The position numbers were made by a program, and so were the translations under genes. A model generated the notes under the pieces. It made no database searches and was not told where the DNA came from. It was given only the letters and a program-made list of their open reading frames with translations. This document shows, piece by piece, positions 49,394 through 58,113 of a stretch of DNA of 64,000 bases (position 1 is the first letter of the stretch; every line of letters starts with the position of its first letter). The stretch covers positions 1 to 64,000 of the forward strand of contig JAUSMR010000217.1 of NCBI GenBank assembly GCA_030645955.1, written 5' to 3'. The stretch comes from Gallionella sp. GTDB taxonomy: Bacteria > Pseudomonadota > Gammaproteobacteria > Burkholderiales > Gallionellaceae.

Positions 49394-50242
49394 TTACTCA
49401 GGCACCCAATCATGCAACGGATGCCTTGCTAAACCTTGCGCGACTACACCGCGCATCCCGTGTGTCAACTGCCGCAACACTGCTTCAGCCCGGCTGCGGC
49501 TGGCAAACTCGGCAAACACGCAGGCACCCGACCCGGTCATCATCGCATTCCCGAAGTTACTCAGCCAGGTTATATAACGCCCCACTTCCGGGTAGAGTCC
49601 ACACACCACAGATTGCAGATCGTTGCGAAGTTGCTGCTCGGATTGCCATTTCGAGAGGGCGCGCATTGTGATGGAAACCGTATCCCGTGTCAATTCCGGG
49701 TGCGCAAAAATCTCTGCAGTCGGCACGTGAACCGGCGGAAACAGCACTACATACCATGCATCCGCCAAAGGATAGGCTTGCAGCTCCTCGCCCACGCCCT
49801 CGGCAAACGCATTCTCGCCAAATATGAACACCGGCACATCCGCCCCAAGGCGCAGGCCGAGTTGCATCAAACGCGGGCGCGATAGCCTCAACGACCACAA
49901 ACGGTTCAGCGCGATCAGCGTGGTCGCCGCATCCGAACTGCCGCCGCCCAGCCCGCCGCCCATCGGGATGCGCTTTTCAACCGCGATGTCCACGCCCAGT
50001 GCGCATCCGGTCTCGCTTTGCAGCAGCCGCGCGGCACGCACGCATAAATCCTGCTCCTCCGCCACGCCTTCGATGGCGTTGGTGCGCCGCACCGCGCCGT
50101 CTTCGCGCAGACTGAAATGCAGCGTGTCATGCAGGTCAATGAAGCGAAACAGGGTTTGCAGCAGGTGGTACCCGTCCGGCCTGCGCCCGACTACATGCAG
50201 GAACAGGTTCAATTTGGCTGGCGCAGGGCAGGTCAGTTTCAT
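49394..50242 (-). CDS. ispE: 4-diphosphocytidyl-2-C-methyl-D-erythritol kinase
   Basis: A 282-residue GHMP kinase of the non-mevalonate isoprenoid pathway. Motifs: CPAPAKLNLFLHVVGRRPDG, the ATP-binding PMGGGLGGGSSDAATTL, and the C-terminal MTGSGACVFAEF. The ATG at 50242 has GAGGG 8 nt upstream; an earlier in-frame start would overlap lolB. It follows lolB by 10 bp and precedes tRNA-Gln by 3 bp. Confidence 0.97.
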   Translation of the reverse strand: MKLTCPAPAKLNLFLHVVGRRPDGYHLLQTLFRFIDLHDTLHFSLREDGAVRRTNAIEGVAEEQDLCVRAARLLQSETGCALGVDIAVEKRIPMGGGLGGGSSDAATTLIALNRLWSLRLSRPRLMQLGLRLGADVPVFIFGENAFAEGVGEELQAYPLADAWYVVLFPPVHVPTAEIFAHPELTRDTVSITMRALSKWQSEQQLRNDLQSVVCGLYPEVGRYITWLSNFGNAMMTGSGACVFAEFASRSRAEAVLRQLTHGMRGVVAQGLARHPLHDWVPE

Positions 50243-50252
50243 CTGCAAGCCC

Positions 50253-50825
50253 TCATTGCGGATTCCACTCCCACTCATCGATCAGCAATTGCAGCTGCAA
50301 ATCTTCATGACTCAACTGCAAGCGCTTCGGCAGACTGTCCGGCTTGGTGCCGTCATAGCGCAGGTAGCGCACTTCCCAGCCATCCTGATGCAGCACAGTG
50401 ATCTGCCCATTGCCATCGCGCTCGATTTGCGCCGGGCTATCCGCCCTCGGTAAGCCGAGCAGCCAATGATGCAGGCCGCTCAACGGCAAATACCATCCCA
50501 GCACTTGTTGCATCAGCGACTCTGCGCTCTCATTCTCGTAGTGTTTATCGCCATCATCCAGCGTCGTATACCGGGCATCACTATAAACCCGTGCGGCGGT
50601 TTGCCCGAGCGGCGCAAGCAACAGGATTTCATCTGTTTGCGCCTGATGCGTCCAGCGCAAGCCCGAAGAATGACGGCTCCCCTGATGATTGACCGAGATG
50701 CGGCCATTCAGCGCAAACGGAGCCAGTTCAGATTGCGCGGGGCGTGCGGCCGGCTGGGGCGCGGGCGTGAGTAACGCACAGCCGCCCAACAGCATGGCAA
50801 GAAAAATCAGGCTCAGACGTATCAA
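50253..50825 (-). CDS. lolB: Outer-membrane lipoprotein LolB
   Basis: A 190-residue lipoprotein; signal peptide with lipobox LLGGC (C16). The mature part has the LolB fold markers FALNGRISVNHQGSRHSSGLRW, ARVYSDARYTTL and LGWYLPLSGLHHWLLG. LolB receives lipoproteins from LolA and inserts them into the outer membrane. The start is TTG (MIRLSLIFL) with GAGG 7 nt upstream. Its order between a TPR lipoprotein gene and ispE is typical. Confidence 0.95.
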   Translation of the reverse strand: MIRLSLIFLAMLLGGCALLTPAPQPAARPAQSELAPFALNGRISVNHQGSRHSSGLRWTHQAQTDEILLLAPLGQTAARVYSDARYTTLDDGDKHYENESAESLMQQVLGWYLPLSGLHHWLLGLPRADSPAQIERDGNGQITVLHQDGWEVRYLRYDGTKPDSLPKRLQLSHEDLQLQLLIDEWEWNPQ

Positions 50826-50843
50826 GGAAACCTCAAGCGAACC

Positions 50844-52565
50844 TCAAGGCATGAACCGCTTCATCACTGCTTGCAGCTGGACATTCCCCTGATTGGCCTT
50901 GAGACTGTCCTGCCAAATCCTTTTGGCCTCTTCTTTATCGCCACGTTGCCACAGCACCTCGCCCAGATGCGCAGCGATCTCGGGATCAGGGTTGGCGGCA
51001 TGCGCGCGCCGCAGCATTTTCACGCTCTCGTCAAGATTGCCGCTGCGGTAATAGCCCCAACCCATGCTATCCATGATCGCCGGATCATCGGGGGCGAGCT
51101 GCAGGGCTTTTTCCACCAACTCCATAGCCTCGGGGAGGCGCTCTTTGCGTTCCAGCAAACTGTAGCCCAAAGCGTTGTAGGCGTGGGCATGATCGGGTTT
51201 GATCTGAATCAGCTTGCGCATCAATTGCTCGAATACCCCGTGCTCGCCATTCATGTCCGCCGCCATCGCGGTTTCGTAAAGCAGATCGGGATGGTTTGGC
51301 AGCTTTTCCAGGTTTTGCCGCAACAACTGGTAAGCCTCGGCGTACTGGTTCGCCGCGCGCAATATTTGCGCCTCGATCAACACCAGTTGTACGCGCTGCT
51401 GATTATCAGTGGCCTTAATCAGATGCAACTGCTGGCGCGCTTCGTCCAGTTGGCCACGCTTGTTCAGCAAGTAAGCGATGCGAATTTGCGCGGCAAACTG
51501 ATGTTCGCCACCCTTTACCTGGCGATAGTATTCAATCGCTTCGTCTTCGTTTTTCTTTGCCTCGCTTAACTGGCCGAGGTAATACTGCACCGTATCCTGA
51601 TCTTTTTTTCCTTTGCTCAATGCCTGCTTGAGTTGTGTCTCCGCGCCCTGCAAATCGTTCAACTGTATAGAAATTAACGCAATGGCAAACGCCATTTCCG
51701 GGTCGTCGGGAGCTTCGTCCGCCAGCCGCCGGAATTCGTCACGCGATAGCTTATATTGCTTTTGCTCCAACAACGCGCGTGCATATTGCAAACGAATTTC
51801 GCTCGCATCGGGATATTTCGACAAGTAAGCGCGCAATACTTCCAGGCCTTGCTGCGGGGCGTTCTTCCGCAACAAATGCGCCTCCAGCGAGGCCGCCATA
51901 TCCCACTTAGCACGCAAGGCGCGCGCCTGTCTTATTTCGTTCAGCGCGAGCTCCTCGTCACCGGACGCCAGCGCCAATTGCGCCACTGCCCAATGCGCTT
52001 CGGCCACATGCGAGTATGGCTGCGCCAGGTCGCTCATCAACTTCAACGCCGCCGCCTTATCCGGATAGGGAGCCAGCATTTGATAAGTTTGCAAGAAAAT
52101 ATGCCCGGCATTTGCATCTTTTGCCTGCAACATGTTAACGAATTCCTGACGGGCTTCGTCCAGCCTGCCGCTGCGCAGCAGTATCTCGGACAACGCGCTC
52201 ATCGCCACTGGCGAGTCCGGATCACTCTCCCGCCAGACCCTGATAGCCTCGATAGCCTTATCCACTTGACCCGATTGGAGCGCCAGTTGCGCGGCACGCA
52301 TGGCAAGGCGTGGATCTCGAGTTTTCCTGGCCAATTCCGAACTACCCTCGGCAGCGAGCGCAGCATGCCCGCGCTGGCTGGCAATTTCGGACAACAAGAA
52401 CTGATAAAGCAGCTCGTCGCTCAACTCGACGTTGGGCAACACCGCTGTGGATTCCGTCTGTTGCACGGGTGGCTCAGCCGGTTTCTCTGCCTCAGGCTGC
52501 CTGGGTGCCTGCGCGCAGGCTGTGAGCAGCAAACTGCTGAAGATGATGTATTTGAACTGGGTCAT
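50844..52565 (-). CDS. TPR-repeat lipoprotein
   Basis: A 573-residue exported lipoprotein: signal peptide ~1-18 with lipobox LLTAC. The rest is a TPR solenoid of about a dozen units, for example LMRKLIQIKPDHAHAYNALG, AMELVEKALQLAPDDPAIMD and GYYRSGNLDESVKMLRRAHA. It is found before lolB in many betaproteobacteria, and may help outer-membrane biogenesis, but its function is not established. The ATG at 52565 is chosen so the signal peptide is N-terminal; the ribosome site is weak. Confidence 0.9.
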   Translation of the reverse strand: MTQFKYIIFSSLLLTACAQAPRQPEAEKPAEPPVQQTESTAVLPNVELSDELLYQFLLSEIASQRGHAALAAEGSSELARKTRDPRLAMRAAQLALQSGQVDKAIEAIRVWRESDPDSPVAMSALSEILLRSGRLDEARQEFVNMLQAKDANAGHIFLQTYQMLAPYPDKAAALKLMSDLAQPYSHVAEAHWAVAQLALASGDEELALNEIRQARALRAKWDMAASLEAHLLRKNAPQQGLEVLRAYLSKYPDASEIRLQYARALLEQKQYKLSRDEFRRLADEAPDDPEMAFAIALISIQLNDLQGAETQLKQALSKGKKDQDTVQYYLGQLSEAKKNEDEAIEYYRQVKGGEHQFAAQIRIAYLLNKRGQLDEARQQLHLIKATDNQQRVQLVLIEAQILRAANQYAEAYQLLRQNLEKLPNHPDLLYETAMAADMNGEHGVFEQLMRKLIQIKPDHAHAYNALGYSLLERKERLPEAMELVEKALQLAPDDPAIMDSMGWGYYRSGNLDESVKMLRRAHAANPDPEIAAHLGEVLWQRGDKEEAKRIWQDSLKANQGNVQLQAVMKRFMP

Positions 52566-52642
52566 AACAGTACTGCTTTTGATATGGGCGCACATAATAG
52601 GTTATATTTAGCCGAACCCACAACCTCGACGGCCACTCAACT

Positions 52643-53707
52643 TTGCCCAACGCAACTCCCCCTGCCAATCAAATTGCCGGCCAATTTACCGGCGACATAA
52701 CGCTTTCCGCGCGCAACCTGACGCGCAGCTTCGGCAACCGGCAAGTCGTCCACAACGTGTCGCTGGAAATAAGGCGCGGCGAGGTACTGGGCCTGCTCGG
52801 GCACAATGGCGCCGGCAAAAGCACCCTGATGCAGATGCTGACCGGCTGTCTGTTGCCGGATGGTGCCGAAAAAAATGAAAGTAGCATCGAGATTTGCGGC
52901 ATCGATCTGTTGCGCCACCCCGCGCTGGCGAAAGCGCACATCGGTTATCTGCCGGAAACCCCGCCGCTGTACCGCGAATTAAGCGTGAATGATTACCTGA
53001 CTTTCGCTGCCCGACTGCGCGGCATGAAGTCCGCGACAGTTGCCGAAGCCCTTGCGCAAACCAAACAACGCTGCGGCCTGGAAACGTCCGGCAACAAGAT
53101 CATCGGCAGCTTGTCGAAGGGCTACCAGCAGCGCGTCGGTATCGCACAGGCCATCATTCACCGCCCCGCCTTGATCGTGCTGGACGAACCCACCGTCGGC
53201 CTCGACCCCACGCAAACCCGCGAAATACGCGGCCTGATACGCGAATTGGGCAACAGCAGCAGCGTGATTCTTTCCACGCATTTGCTCAGCGAAGTGGAAA
53301 GCGTGTGCGACCGCGTCGACATCCTGCAGCACGGCAGGCTGATCTACAGCGATACCAGTGAACATATGCAACGGCATGGGAGCGTATCCGGCTTCATCCT
53401 CAGCCTGCGCAACCCGCCGGCACCAGGCGAACTGGAGGCCATTGGCGGCATCAGCAGTGTCGAGCAACTCTCAGCCACACAGTTCCGCGTGTTGCACACA
53501 CCGGATGTCAATCCCAGCGGCACGCTCATCACGCTGGCGGAGCGGCAAGGCTGGCAACTGGAACAACTTACGCCGCTGCAAGCCACGCTTGAAGAGGTGT
53601 TCGTTAAAATCACTGCTGCCGAAAAATCGACCGCAGCACCCGCAGTGGGTACGCCGGTGGCTACCCCGCTGCCAAGCAGCGACCCTTCCGCAGGAGAAAC
53701 CGCATGA
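52643..53707 (+). CDS. ABC transporter ATP-binding protein (GldA-like)
   Basis: A 354-residue ATPase. Walker A GHNGAGKSTLM, signature LSKGYQQRVG, Walker B LIVLDEPTVGLDP and the switch histidine STHLLSE are intact, and the C-terminal ~110 residues form the extra domain common in GldA/CcmA-type ATPases, ending in a Pro/Ala-rich tail. It starts at TTG with the permease gene overlapping its stop (ATGA). With the next two genes it resembles the Gld-type ABC system (GldA-GldF-GldG). The exported substrate is unknown. Confidence 0.9.
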   Translation: MPNATPPANQIAGQFTGDITLSARNLTRSFGNRQVVHNVSLEIRRGEVLGLLGHNGAGKSTLMQMLTGCLLPDGAEKNESSIEICGIDLLRHPALAKAHIGYLPETPPLYRELSVNDYLTFAARLRGMKSATVAEALAQTKQRCGLETSGNKIIGSLSKGYQQRVGIAQAIIHRPALIVLDEPTVGLDPTQTREIRGLIRELGNSSSVILSTHLLSEVESVCDRVDILQHGRLIYSDTSEHMQRHGSVSGFILSLRNPPAPGELEAIGGISSVEQLSATQFRVLHTPDVNPSGTLITLAERQGWQLEQLTPLQATLEEVFVKITAAEKSTAAPAVGTPVATPLPSSDPSAGETA

Positions 53708-54447
53708 TCCGCCTGCTCGCCCTGCGCGAACTGCGCAGCCTGTTCGCCATGCCCTCGACCTGGTTTGTGCTCGCCGTGCTGCAATTCATATTCACCTGGT
53801 TTTTCCTGGAGATTCTGCAAACATTTCTGGATATTCAACCTCAGCTCGCGCAGCTTGCCAATGCGCCCGGCGTGACTGCCACTGTCGCAACTCCGTTGTT
53901 CAACATGGTTGCGCTGTTGCTGATGATGCTGGTGCCGCTGTTCACGATGCGGTTGATTGCCGAGGAGCGGCGCAATCAAACGCTCGCGCTGCTGCTCTCG
54001 GCGCCGCTTTCCAATCGCCACATCGTGCTTGGCAAATTTTGCGGCCTGCTGGCCTTTATGGTCGTGCTGATGGCCGGCGTGCCGCTGATGCTCTGCACGC
54101 TGGCGCTCGGCACCAATCTCGATCACGGCCTGCTGTTAAGCAATCTGCTTGGCCTGTTGCTGCTCACTGCCAGCTATATCGCGCTTGGGCTGTATATTTC
54201 CGCACTCACCACCCAGCCCGTCATCGCCGCCATCGGCGCACTGGCCGTGCTGGTCGGTTTATGGCTGGCCGACATCGCCGCAACGGCGGAAAACTCCGCT
54301 TTGCATCTCATCTCGCCGCTCTATCACTTCAGAAATTTCAATACGGGATTGCTGGATAGTGCCGACGCCGCGTTCTTCGTGCTATTCACCGCCATGTTCC
54401 TGCTGCTGACCATGAAGCGGTTACACAACAACCGCAGGTACGGGTGA
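53704..54447 (+). CDS. ABC-2 type permease (GldF-like)
   Basis: A 247-residue membrane protein with six helices (first FVLAVLQFIFTWFFLEIL, then NMVALLLMMLVPLFTMRLIA, FCGLLAFMVVLMAGVPLML and so on). The EERRNQTLALLLSAPLSN segment after TM2 is typical of GldF/ABC-2 permeases. It pairs with the ATPase whose stop it overlaps and with the GldG-like protein 3 bp downstream. Confidence 0.9.
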   Translation: MIRLLALRELRSLFAMPSTWFVLAVLQFIFTWFFLEILQTFLDIQPQLAQLANAPGVTATVATPLFNMVALLLMMLVPLFTMRLIAEERRNQTLALLLSAPLSNRHIVLGKFCGLLAFMVVLMAGVPLMLCTLALGTNLDHGLLLSNLLGLLLLTASYIALGLYISALTTQPVIAAIGALAVLVGLWLADIAATAENSALHLISPLYHFRNFNTGLLDSADAAFFVLFTAMFLLLTMKRLHNNRRYG

Positions 54448-54450
54448 GCC

Positions 54451-55830
54451 ATGTTGAGTAAATTTTTTACTCCGCAATTCTTTCGCAACGTGGCGTTACG
54501 GAATATTTTGTTCGTGCTGCTGTTAGTGGGCGCCGCGTCCGGCCTGGGCTATCTCGCCACCCGTTACCCTGTGCAGCGCGACATCACGCATAACGCCAGC
54601 AACAGCCTGGAACCCGTCAGCGTGGAAGTGCTCAGGCAACTGGGCGGCCCGGTCAATGTCACCGTGTATGCCACCGAACAGGACGCGCGCCTCGGCGACA
54701 TCCGCAAAGCAATCCGCGACTTTCTGTCGCTTTACCAGCGTTACAAGCCCGATATAAAACTGGCATTCATCGACCCCGGAAAAGAAGCCGAAAAGACCCG
54801 CGCGGCGCGCATCCAGCTTAACGGCGAAATGGTGGTCGAATACGCCGGGCGCAGCGAGCATCTCACCCAGATCAACGAGCAAGTTTTCACCAGCACCCTG
54901 CTGCGCCTGGCACACACCCGCGATCAGACTCTGATGTATCTGGACGGGCACGGCGAACGCAAACTGGACGGCATTGCCAACCACGACCTCGGTTCACTGT
55001 TCGGCGCCAAACTCAAGCAGAACGGCTTTCGCCTCAACAGCCTGAATCTGGCTCTCGCGCAGGAAGTGCCTCTCAATACCAGTGTATTGGTCGTCACCCA
55101 GCCGCAACTCGATCTGATGCCCGGCGAAGTGGACAAGCTACTGAGTTATGTCGAGCGCGGCGGCAACCTGCTCTGGCTGGTGGATGCCGAACCGCTGCAT
55201 GGACTGGAACGCCTTGCCGAAAAACTTGACCTGCTGCTGCCGCCCGGCATCGTGATCGATCCGGCCGCCACCGAAATGAACGCGCCCCAGACCTGGTCAT
55301 TGGGCGTCACTTATCCGCAGCACGCCATCACGCGCAATTTCAATCTGATCACCGCATACCCGCAAGCACGCCCGCTGATCTGGAATGAAAACCCGGACTG
55401 GCAACACAGCGTACTGGTGGAAGTCGCAGCACGCGGCTGGGTAAGCCGCAGCATGGCCGGCGGCAATGCCTCTGCAAGCAAACCGCGCTTCGACAAACAA
55501 CACGACACCCCCGGCCCCGCCATCATCGCGGTAGCGCTGCAACGCAACATCAATGATCGCGACCAGCGCATCGTCGTGGTCGGCAACGGCGCATTCCTCG
55601 CCAACAGCTTTGCCGGCAACGCCGGCAACGTCGACCTGGGCGTTAACATGGTGAACTGGCTGGCCGGTGAAGAACACCTCATCACCCTGCAACCGCGCTC
55701 CGCAAAGGACAGCAACCTGGTGCTCGGCAAGATGCAACTCAATGTCATCGGCATCGGCTTCCTGCTTGGCTTGCCGCTGATGCTCGCGGGGGTGGGTGGG
55801 TATATCTGGTGGAAGCGCCGCAGAACCTGA
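54451..55830 (+). CDS. GldG-like ABC transporter auxiliary protein
   Basis: A 459-residue membrane protein: one N-terminal helix (~18-38), a large extracytoplasmic domain of the GldG/ABC-type 'uncharacterised transport' family (VTVYATEQDARLGDIRKAIR, LDGHGERKLDG, LLSYVERGGNLLWLVDAEPL) and one C-terminal helix (~430-452). In Bacteroidetes the homologue serves gliding and secretion; in proteobacteria the role is unknown. It is the third gene of the ABC operon. Confidence 0.88.
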   Translation: MLSKFFTPQFFRNVALRNILFVLLLVGAASGLGYLATRYPVQRDITHNASNSLEPVSVEVLRQLGGPVNVTVYATEQDARLGDIRKAIRDFLSLYQRYKPDIKLAFIDPGKEAEKTRAARIQLNGEMVVEYAGRSEHLTQINEQVFTSTLLRLAHTRDQTLMYLDGHGERKLDGIANHDLGSLFGAKLKQNGFRLNSLNLALAQEVPLNTSVLVVTQPQLDLMPGEVDKLLSYVERGGNLLWLVDAEPLHGLERLAEKLDLLLPPGIVIDPAATEMNAPQTWSLGVTYPQHAITRNFNLITAYPQARPLIWNENPDWQHSVLVEVAARGWVSRSMAGGNASASKPRFDKQHDTPGPAIIAVALQRNINDRDQRIVVVGNGAFLANSFAGNAGNVDLGVNMVNWLAGEEHLITLQPRSAKDSNLVLGKMQLNVIGIGFLLGLPLMLAGVGGYIWWKRRRT

Positions 55831-55840
55831 AAAACAATCT

Positions 55841-55958
55841 GTCCACGAAAGACACGAAAAGCACGAAAAAGGGCGATTCGTGAATTGCCCCTACATCCGC
55901 CCAATAATTTCGTAGGGGCGATTCACGAATCGCCCGTTAGTTCGTGTTTTTCGTGGAC
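55841..55958. repeat. 118-bp nested palindrome
   Basis: GTCCACGAAA at the left and TTTCGTGGAC at the right are inverted repeats. Inside, GGGCGATTCGTGAATTGCCC and GGGGCGATTCACGAATCGCC form a second pair, and GCCCCTAC faces GTAGGGGC. It lies between the ABC operon and mutM and could form a long hairpin in the transcript. Confidence 0.7.
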
Positions 55959-55990
55959 AAATTGCCGTTCATTAATAAATTTACCAAGCT

Positions 55991-56941
55991 ATGCCAGAAC
56001 TCCCAGAAGTAGAAATTACCCGGCGCGGCCTCGCCGCCCACCTCACCGGCCTGACCGTCGCCGATGTCGTCATCCGCAATGCCGGTCTGCGCTGGCCGAT
56101 CCCGAAAAACCTGCCGAAGCTGTTGCGCGACAAGACCATCCTTTCGCTCAAGCGCCGCGCCAAATATCTGCTGGTTGAATTCGATCACGGCACGCTGATC
56201 CTGCATCTCGGCATGTCCGGCAGCCTGCGTATCCTGCCCGCGAACACCCCCCCGGAAAAGCACGACCACTTCGACCTGGTGCTAAGCAACGGCACGCTGA
56301 TGCGCCTGCGCGACCCGCGCCGCTTCGGCGCGGTGCTGTGGCATAGCGGCGAAGTGCATACTCACCCGCTGCTCGCCAGTCTCGGCCCCGAACCTTTGGA
56401 AGGTGAGACATACCAGCTCCTTCCCCCTTGCAGGGGGAAGGTTGGGATGGGGGTAGAACAGCGCAACTCTGGAACTTCTACCCCCACCCTAACCCTCCCC
56501 CTGCAAGGGGGAGGGAATATCTCAGCCAACAGATTAATTGGCTTCAATGCGCACTATCTCTACCAGGCCACGCGCGGGCGCAGCGTCAGCATCAAACAAT
56601 GCATCATGAACAACCGCATCGTGGTCGGCGTGGGCAACATCTACGCCAACGAAGCCCTGTTCCGCGCCGGCATCAGACCGCAACTCGCCGCCGGAAAACT
56701 CAGTCTGCCGCGCTGTGCAAAACTGGTCGAAGAAATCCGCTCGACCCTGGCCGAAGCTATTCAGCTCGGCGGCAGCACGCTGCGCGACTTCGTCGATACC
56801 TCGGGCCAGCCCGGCTACTTCCAGCAGCACTATTGGGTATACGGACGCAGCGGCGAACCTTGCCGCAAATGTGGCTCGCTTATCAAGCAAATCAGACAGG
56901 GACAGCGTTCCAGTTTTTACTGCGGGAGTTGCCAGAAGTAG
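55991..56941 (+). CDS. mutM: Formamidopyrimidine-DNA glycosylase with in-frame repeat insertion
   Basis: A 316-residue Fpg; the family is ~270. PELPEVE at the N-terminus supplies the catalytic proline and glutamate, KAK-type [20 protein letters not shown] gives the lysine, [17 protein letters not shown] the helix-2-turn-helix, and the C-terminal zinc finger is [17 protein letters not shown] plus CGSC. It removes oxidised guanine. Residues ~140-184 (56408-56542) are extra, encoded by a G/C-tract inverted repeat that keeps frame, and fall in the linker between the two domains just before [12 protein letters not shown]. All catalytic residues remain. Confidence 0.93.
   Translation: MPELPEVEITRRGLAAHLTGLTVADVVIRNAGLRWPIPKNLPKLLRDKTILSLKRRAKYLLVEFDHGTLILHLGMSGSLRILPANTPPEKHDHFDLVLSNGTLMRLRDPRRFGAVLWHSGEVHTHPLLASLGPEPLEGETYQLLPPCRGKVGMGVEQRNSGTSTPTLTLPLQGGGNISANRLIGFNAHYLYQATRGRSVSIKQCIMNNRIVVGVGNIYANEALFRAGIRPQLAAGKLSLPRCAKLVEEIRSTLAEAIQLGGSTLRDFVDTSGQPGYFQQHYWVYGRSGEPCRKCGSLIKQIRQGQRSSFYCGSCQK
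56408..56542. repeat. Palindromic repeat inside mutM
   Basis: Arms CCTTCCCCCTTGCAGGGGGA and TCCCCCTGCAAGGGGGAGGG with inner GATGGGGGTAGAA/TTCTACCCCCACC are inverted repeats of the intergenic G/C-tract type. The insert is 135 bp, a multiple of three, has no stop in the mutM frame and encodes 45 extra residues. Confidence 0.75.
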
Positions 56942-57089
56942 CTTGTGTTAGAGTTGCGTGTAGGTTGGGTTGACCCCTTCGACAATCTCAGGACAGTCTT
57001 GCGAAATCCAACGATTGTATTCCCGTCAATGTCGGACTTCACACCGTTCAGCCCAACCTGTAATCAACAACAACTTACCTGGAGGAAAC

Positions 57090-57263
57090 ATGAAATACGT
57101 TTTGCTGGCTGTTGCTCTGTTGCTCACCGCCTGTGACAAACCGGCCACACCCAAGATTGCCGCGCCGCAACGCGAGGCGCTGGAAAAAGCCAAGGGCGTG
57201 GATCAGGCTGTGCAAAAGGAAATCGAGGAATCGAAGCAGAAAATCGAGGACGCGGAAAAGTAA
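57090..57263 (+). CDS. Small lipoprotein
   Basis: A 57-residue lipoprotein: signal MKYVLLAVALLLTAC with lipobox LLTAC (C15), then a charged helix (REALEKAKGVDQAVQKEIEE). GGAGG lies 5 nt before the ATG. Small lipoproteins of this shape (EcnA/Lpp-like helices) are common; no function can be named. A short AT-rich hairpin (57263-57282) follows the stop. Confidence 0.8.
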   Translation: MKYVLLAVALLLTACDKPATPKIAAPQREALEKAKGVDQAVQKEIEESKQKIEDAEK

Positions 57264-57282
57264 AATACGGCACGCCGTATTT
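57263..57282 (+). terminator. Possible terminator after the small lipoprotein gene
   Basis: AAATACGG and CCGTATTT form a perfect 8-bp stem around CACG directly after the stop codon. The T-run is only the end of the stem, so termination may be weak. Confidence 0.5.
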
Positions 57283-57331
57283 CCACATCTGCGGTTTTAG
57301 CGCCGTCCGCCCAATGGGCTTTCAGCGTGTG

Positions 57332-57360
57332 TTGATTGCTCTCATTTTCGCTTGTATGAT
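57332..57360 (+). promoter_or_regulatory. Sigma-70 promoter of the toxin-antitoxin pair
   Basis: TTGATT at 57332-57337 and TATGAT at 57355-57360 are separated by exactly 17 bp. The antitoxin start is 49 bp past the -10 box, with AAGGAGG as ribosome site. Confidence 0.7.
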
Positions 57361-57377
57361 GTGCAGCATATTGCACA
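57360..57377. promoter_or_regulatory. Operator palindrome of the toxin-antitoxin pair
   Basis: TGTGCA-N6-TGCACA, a perfect inverted repeat that begins at the -10 box of the TA promoter and covers the expected start of transcription. Phd/YefM antitoxins repress their own promoters through such sites, so this is a likely operator. Confidence 0.65.
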
Positions 57378-57408
57378 AAATTCTGTAACGTAGACACAAG
57401 GAGGCATC

Positions 57409-57699
57409 ATGGGGATTTCTGCACGCGACGTGGTGGCGTTTTCTCAGGCGCGCGCCAATCTTTCTGAATTGGCTGAACAGGTCAAGGCCGGGGCGGAGAA
57501 GATCATCACCAGGAATGGCGTAAGCTACGTCGCCCTGATTGATGCCGAACGGCTTGATTACTACCATCGGCTGGAGCGTGAGCGCATACACCTGTTGTTG
57601 GTTGATGAAATCGGCAAGGGGCTGGATGACGTGGCTGCTGGCCGGGTGAAGGATGCGCGTCAGACCATCCAGCGGATTAAACGCCGGCGCGCAGCTTGA
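57409..57699 (+). CDS. Type II antitoxin, Phd/YefM family
   Basis: A 96-residue antitoxin. The N-terminal DNA-binding part (VVAFSQARANLSELAEQVKA, IITRNGVSYVALIDAERLD) is the Phd/YefM fold, and the C-terminal charged tail (DARQTIQRIKRRRAA) would wrap the toxin. It is 12 bp upstream of a ParE-like toxin gene and preceded by a good promoter and a palindromic operator, consistent with autoregulation. Confidence 0.88.
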   Translation: MGISARDVVAFSQARANLSELAEQVKAGAEKIITRNGVSYVALIDAERLDYYHRLERERIHLLLVDEIGKGLDDVAAGRVKDARQTIQRIKRRRAA

Positions 57700-57711
57700 G
57701 CCGGGGCATCT

Positions 57712-58089
57712 GTGGCCAGGAAAGTCACGATCAGGCTGACCGCCAATTTCGAGCGCAATCTCGAAGCAATTGAAACGTTTCTGGCCGAGGCGGATGCGCC
57801 TCAAGCTTATGACCGCCTGCTGGATGAGCTGTCCGATACCTTGATTCCCAACCTTGAACATTTCCCGGCAATGGGTCGGCCTTTCCTTGAGCGTCCGATA
57901 TGTTCCGTGGAAGTGGCGAATGCCCTTGAGCGGTTGCATTCGAAATTGCAGAGCGGTGACTTGCGCGAATACCTGCTTGCCGATTACCTTGTGCTGTACG
58001 TGCAGTTCGGCGATGTCATTCATTTGCTGTCGATCAAGCATCACCGGCAGCTATCATTTGATTTTCAATCGCTATGGCCGAGAAATTAA
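57712..58089 (+). CDS. Type II toxin, RelE/ParE family
   Basis: A 125-residue protein of the ParE/RelE fold: starts KVTIRLTANFERNLEAIETF, with the HFPAMGRP turn and a C-terminal YLVLYVQFGDVIHLLSIKHH strand pair. It is somewhat longer than ParE (~100). The start is GTG. ParE poisons gyrase and RelE cuts mRNA; the sequence does not decide between them. A chromosomal location between mutM and a phosphoesterase gene suggests a stable TA module. Confidence 0.85.
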   Translation: MARKVTIRLTANFERNLEAIETFLAEADAPQAYDRLLDELSDTLIPNLEHFPAMGRPFLERPICSVEVANALERLHSKLQSGDLREYLLADYLVLYVQFGDVIHLLSIKHHRQLSFDFQSLWPRN

Positions 58090-58113
58090 CGGCTTTTGTT
58101 AAATGATCAAAAT

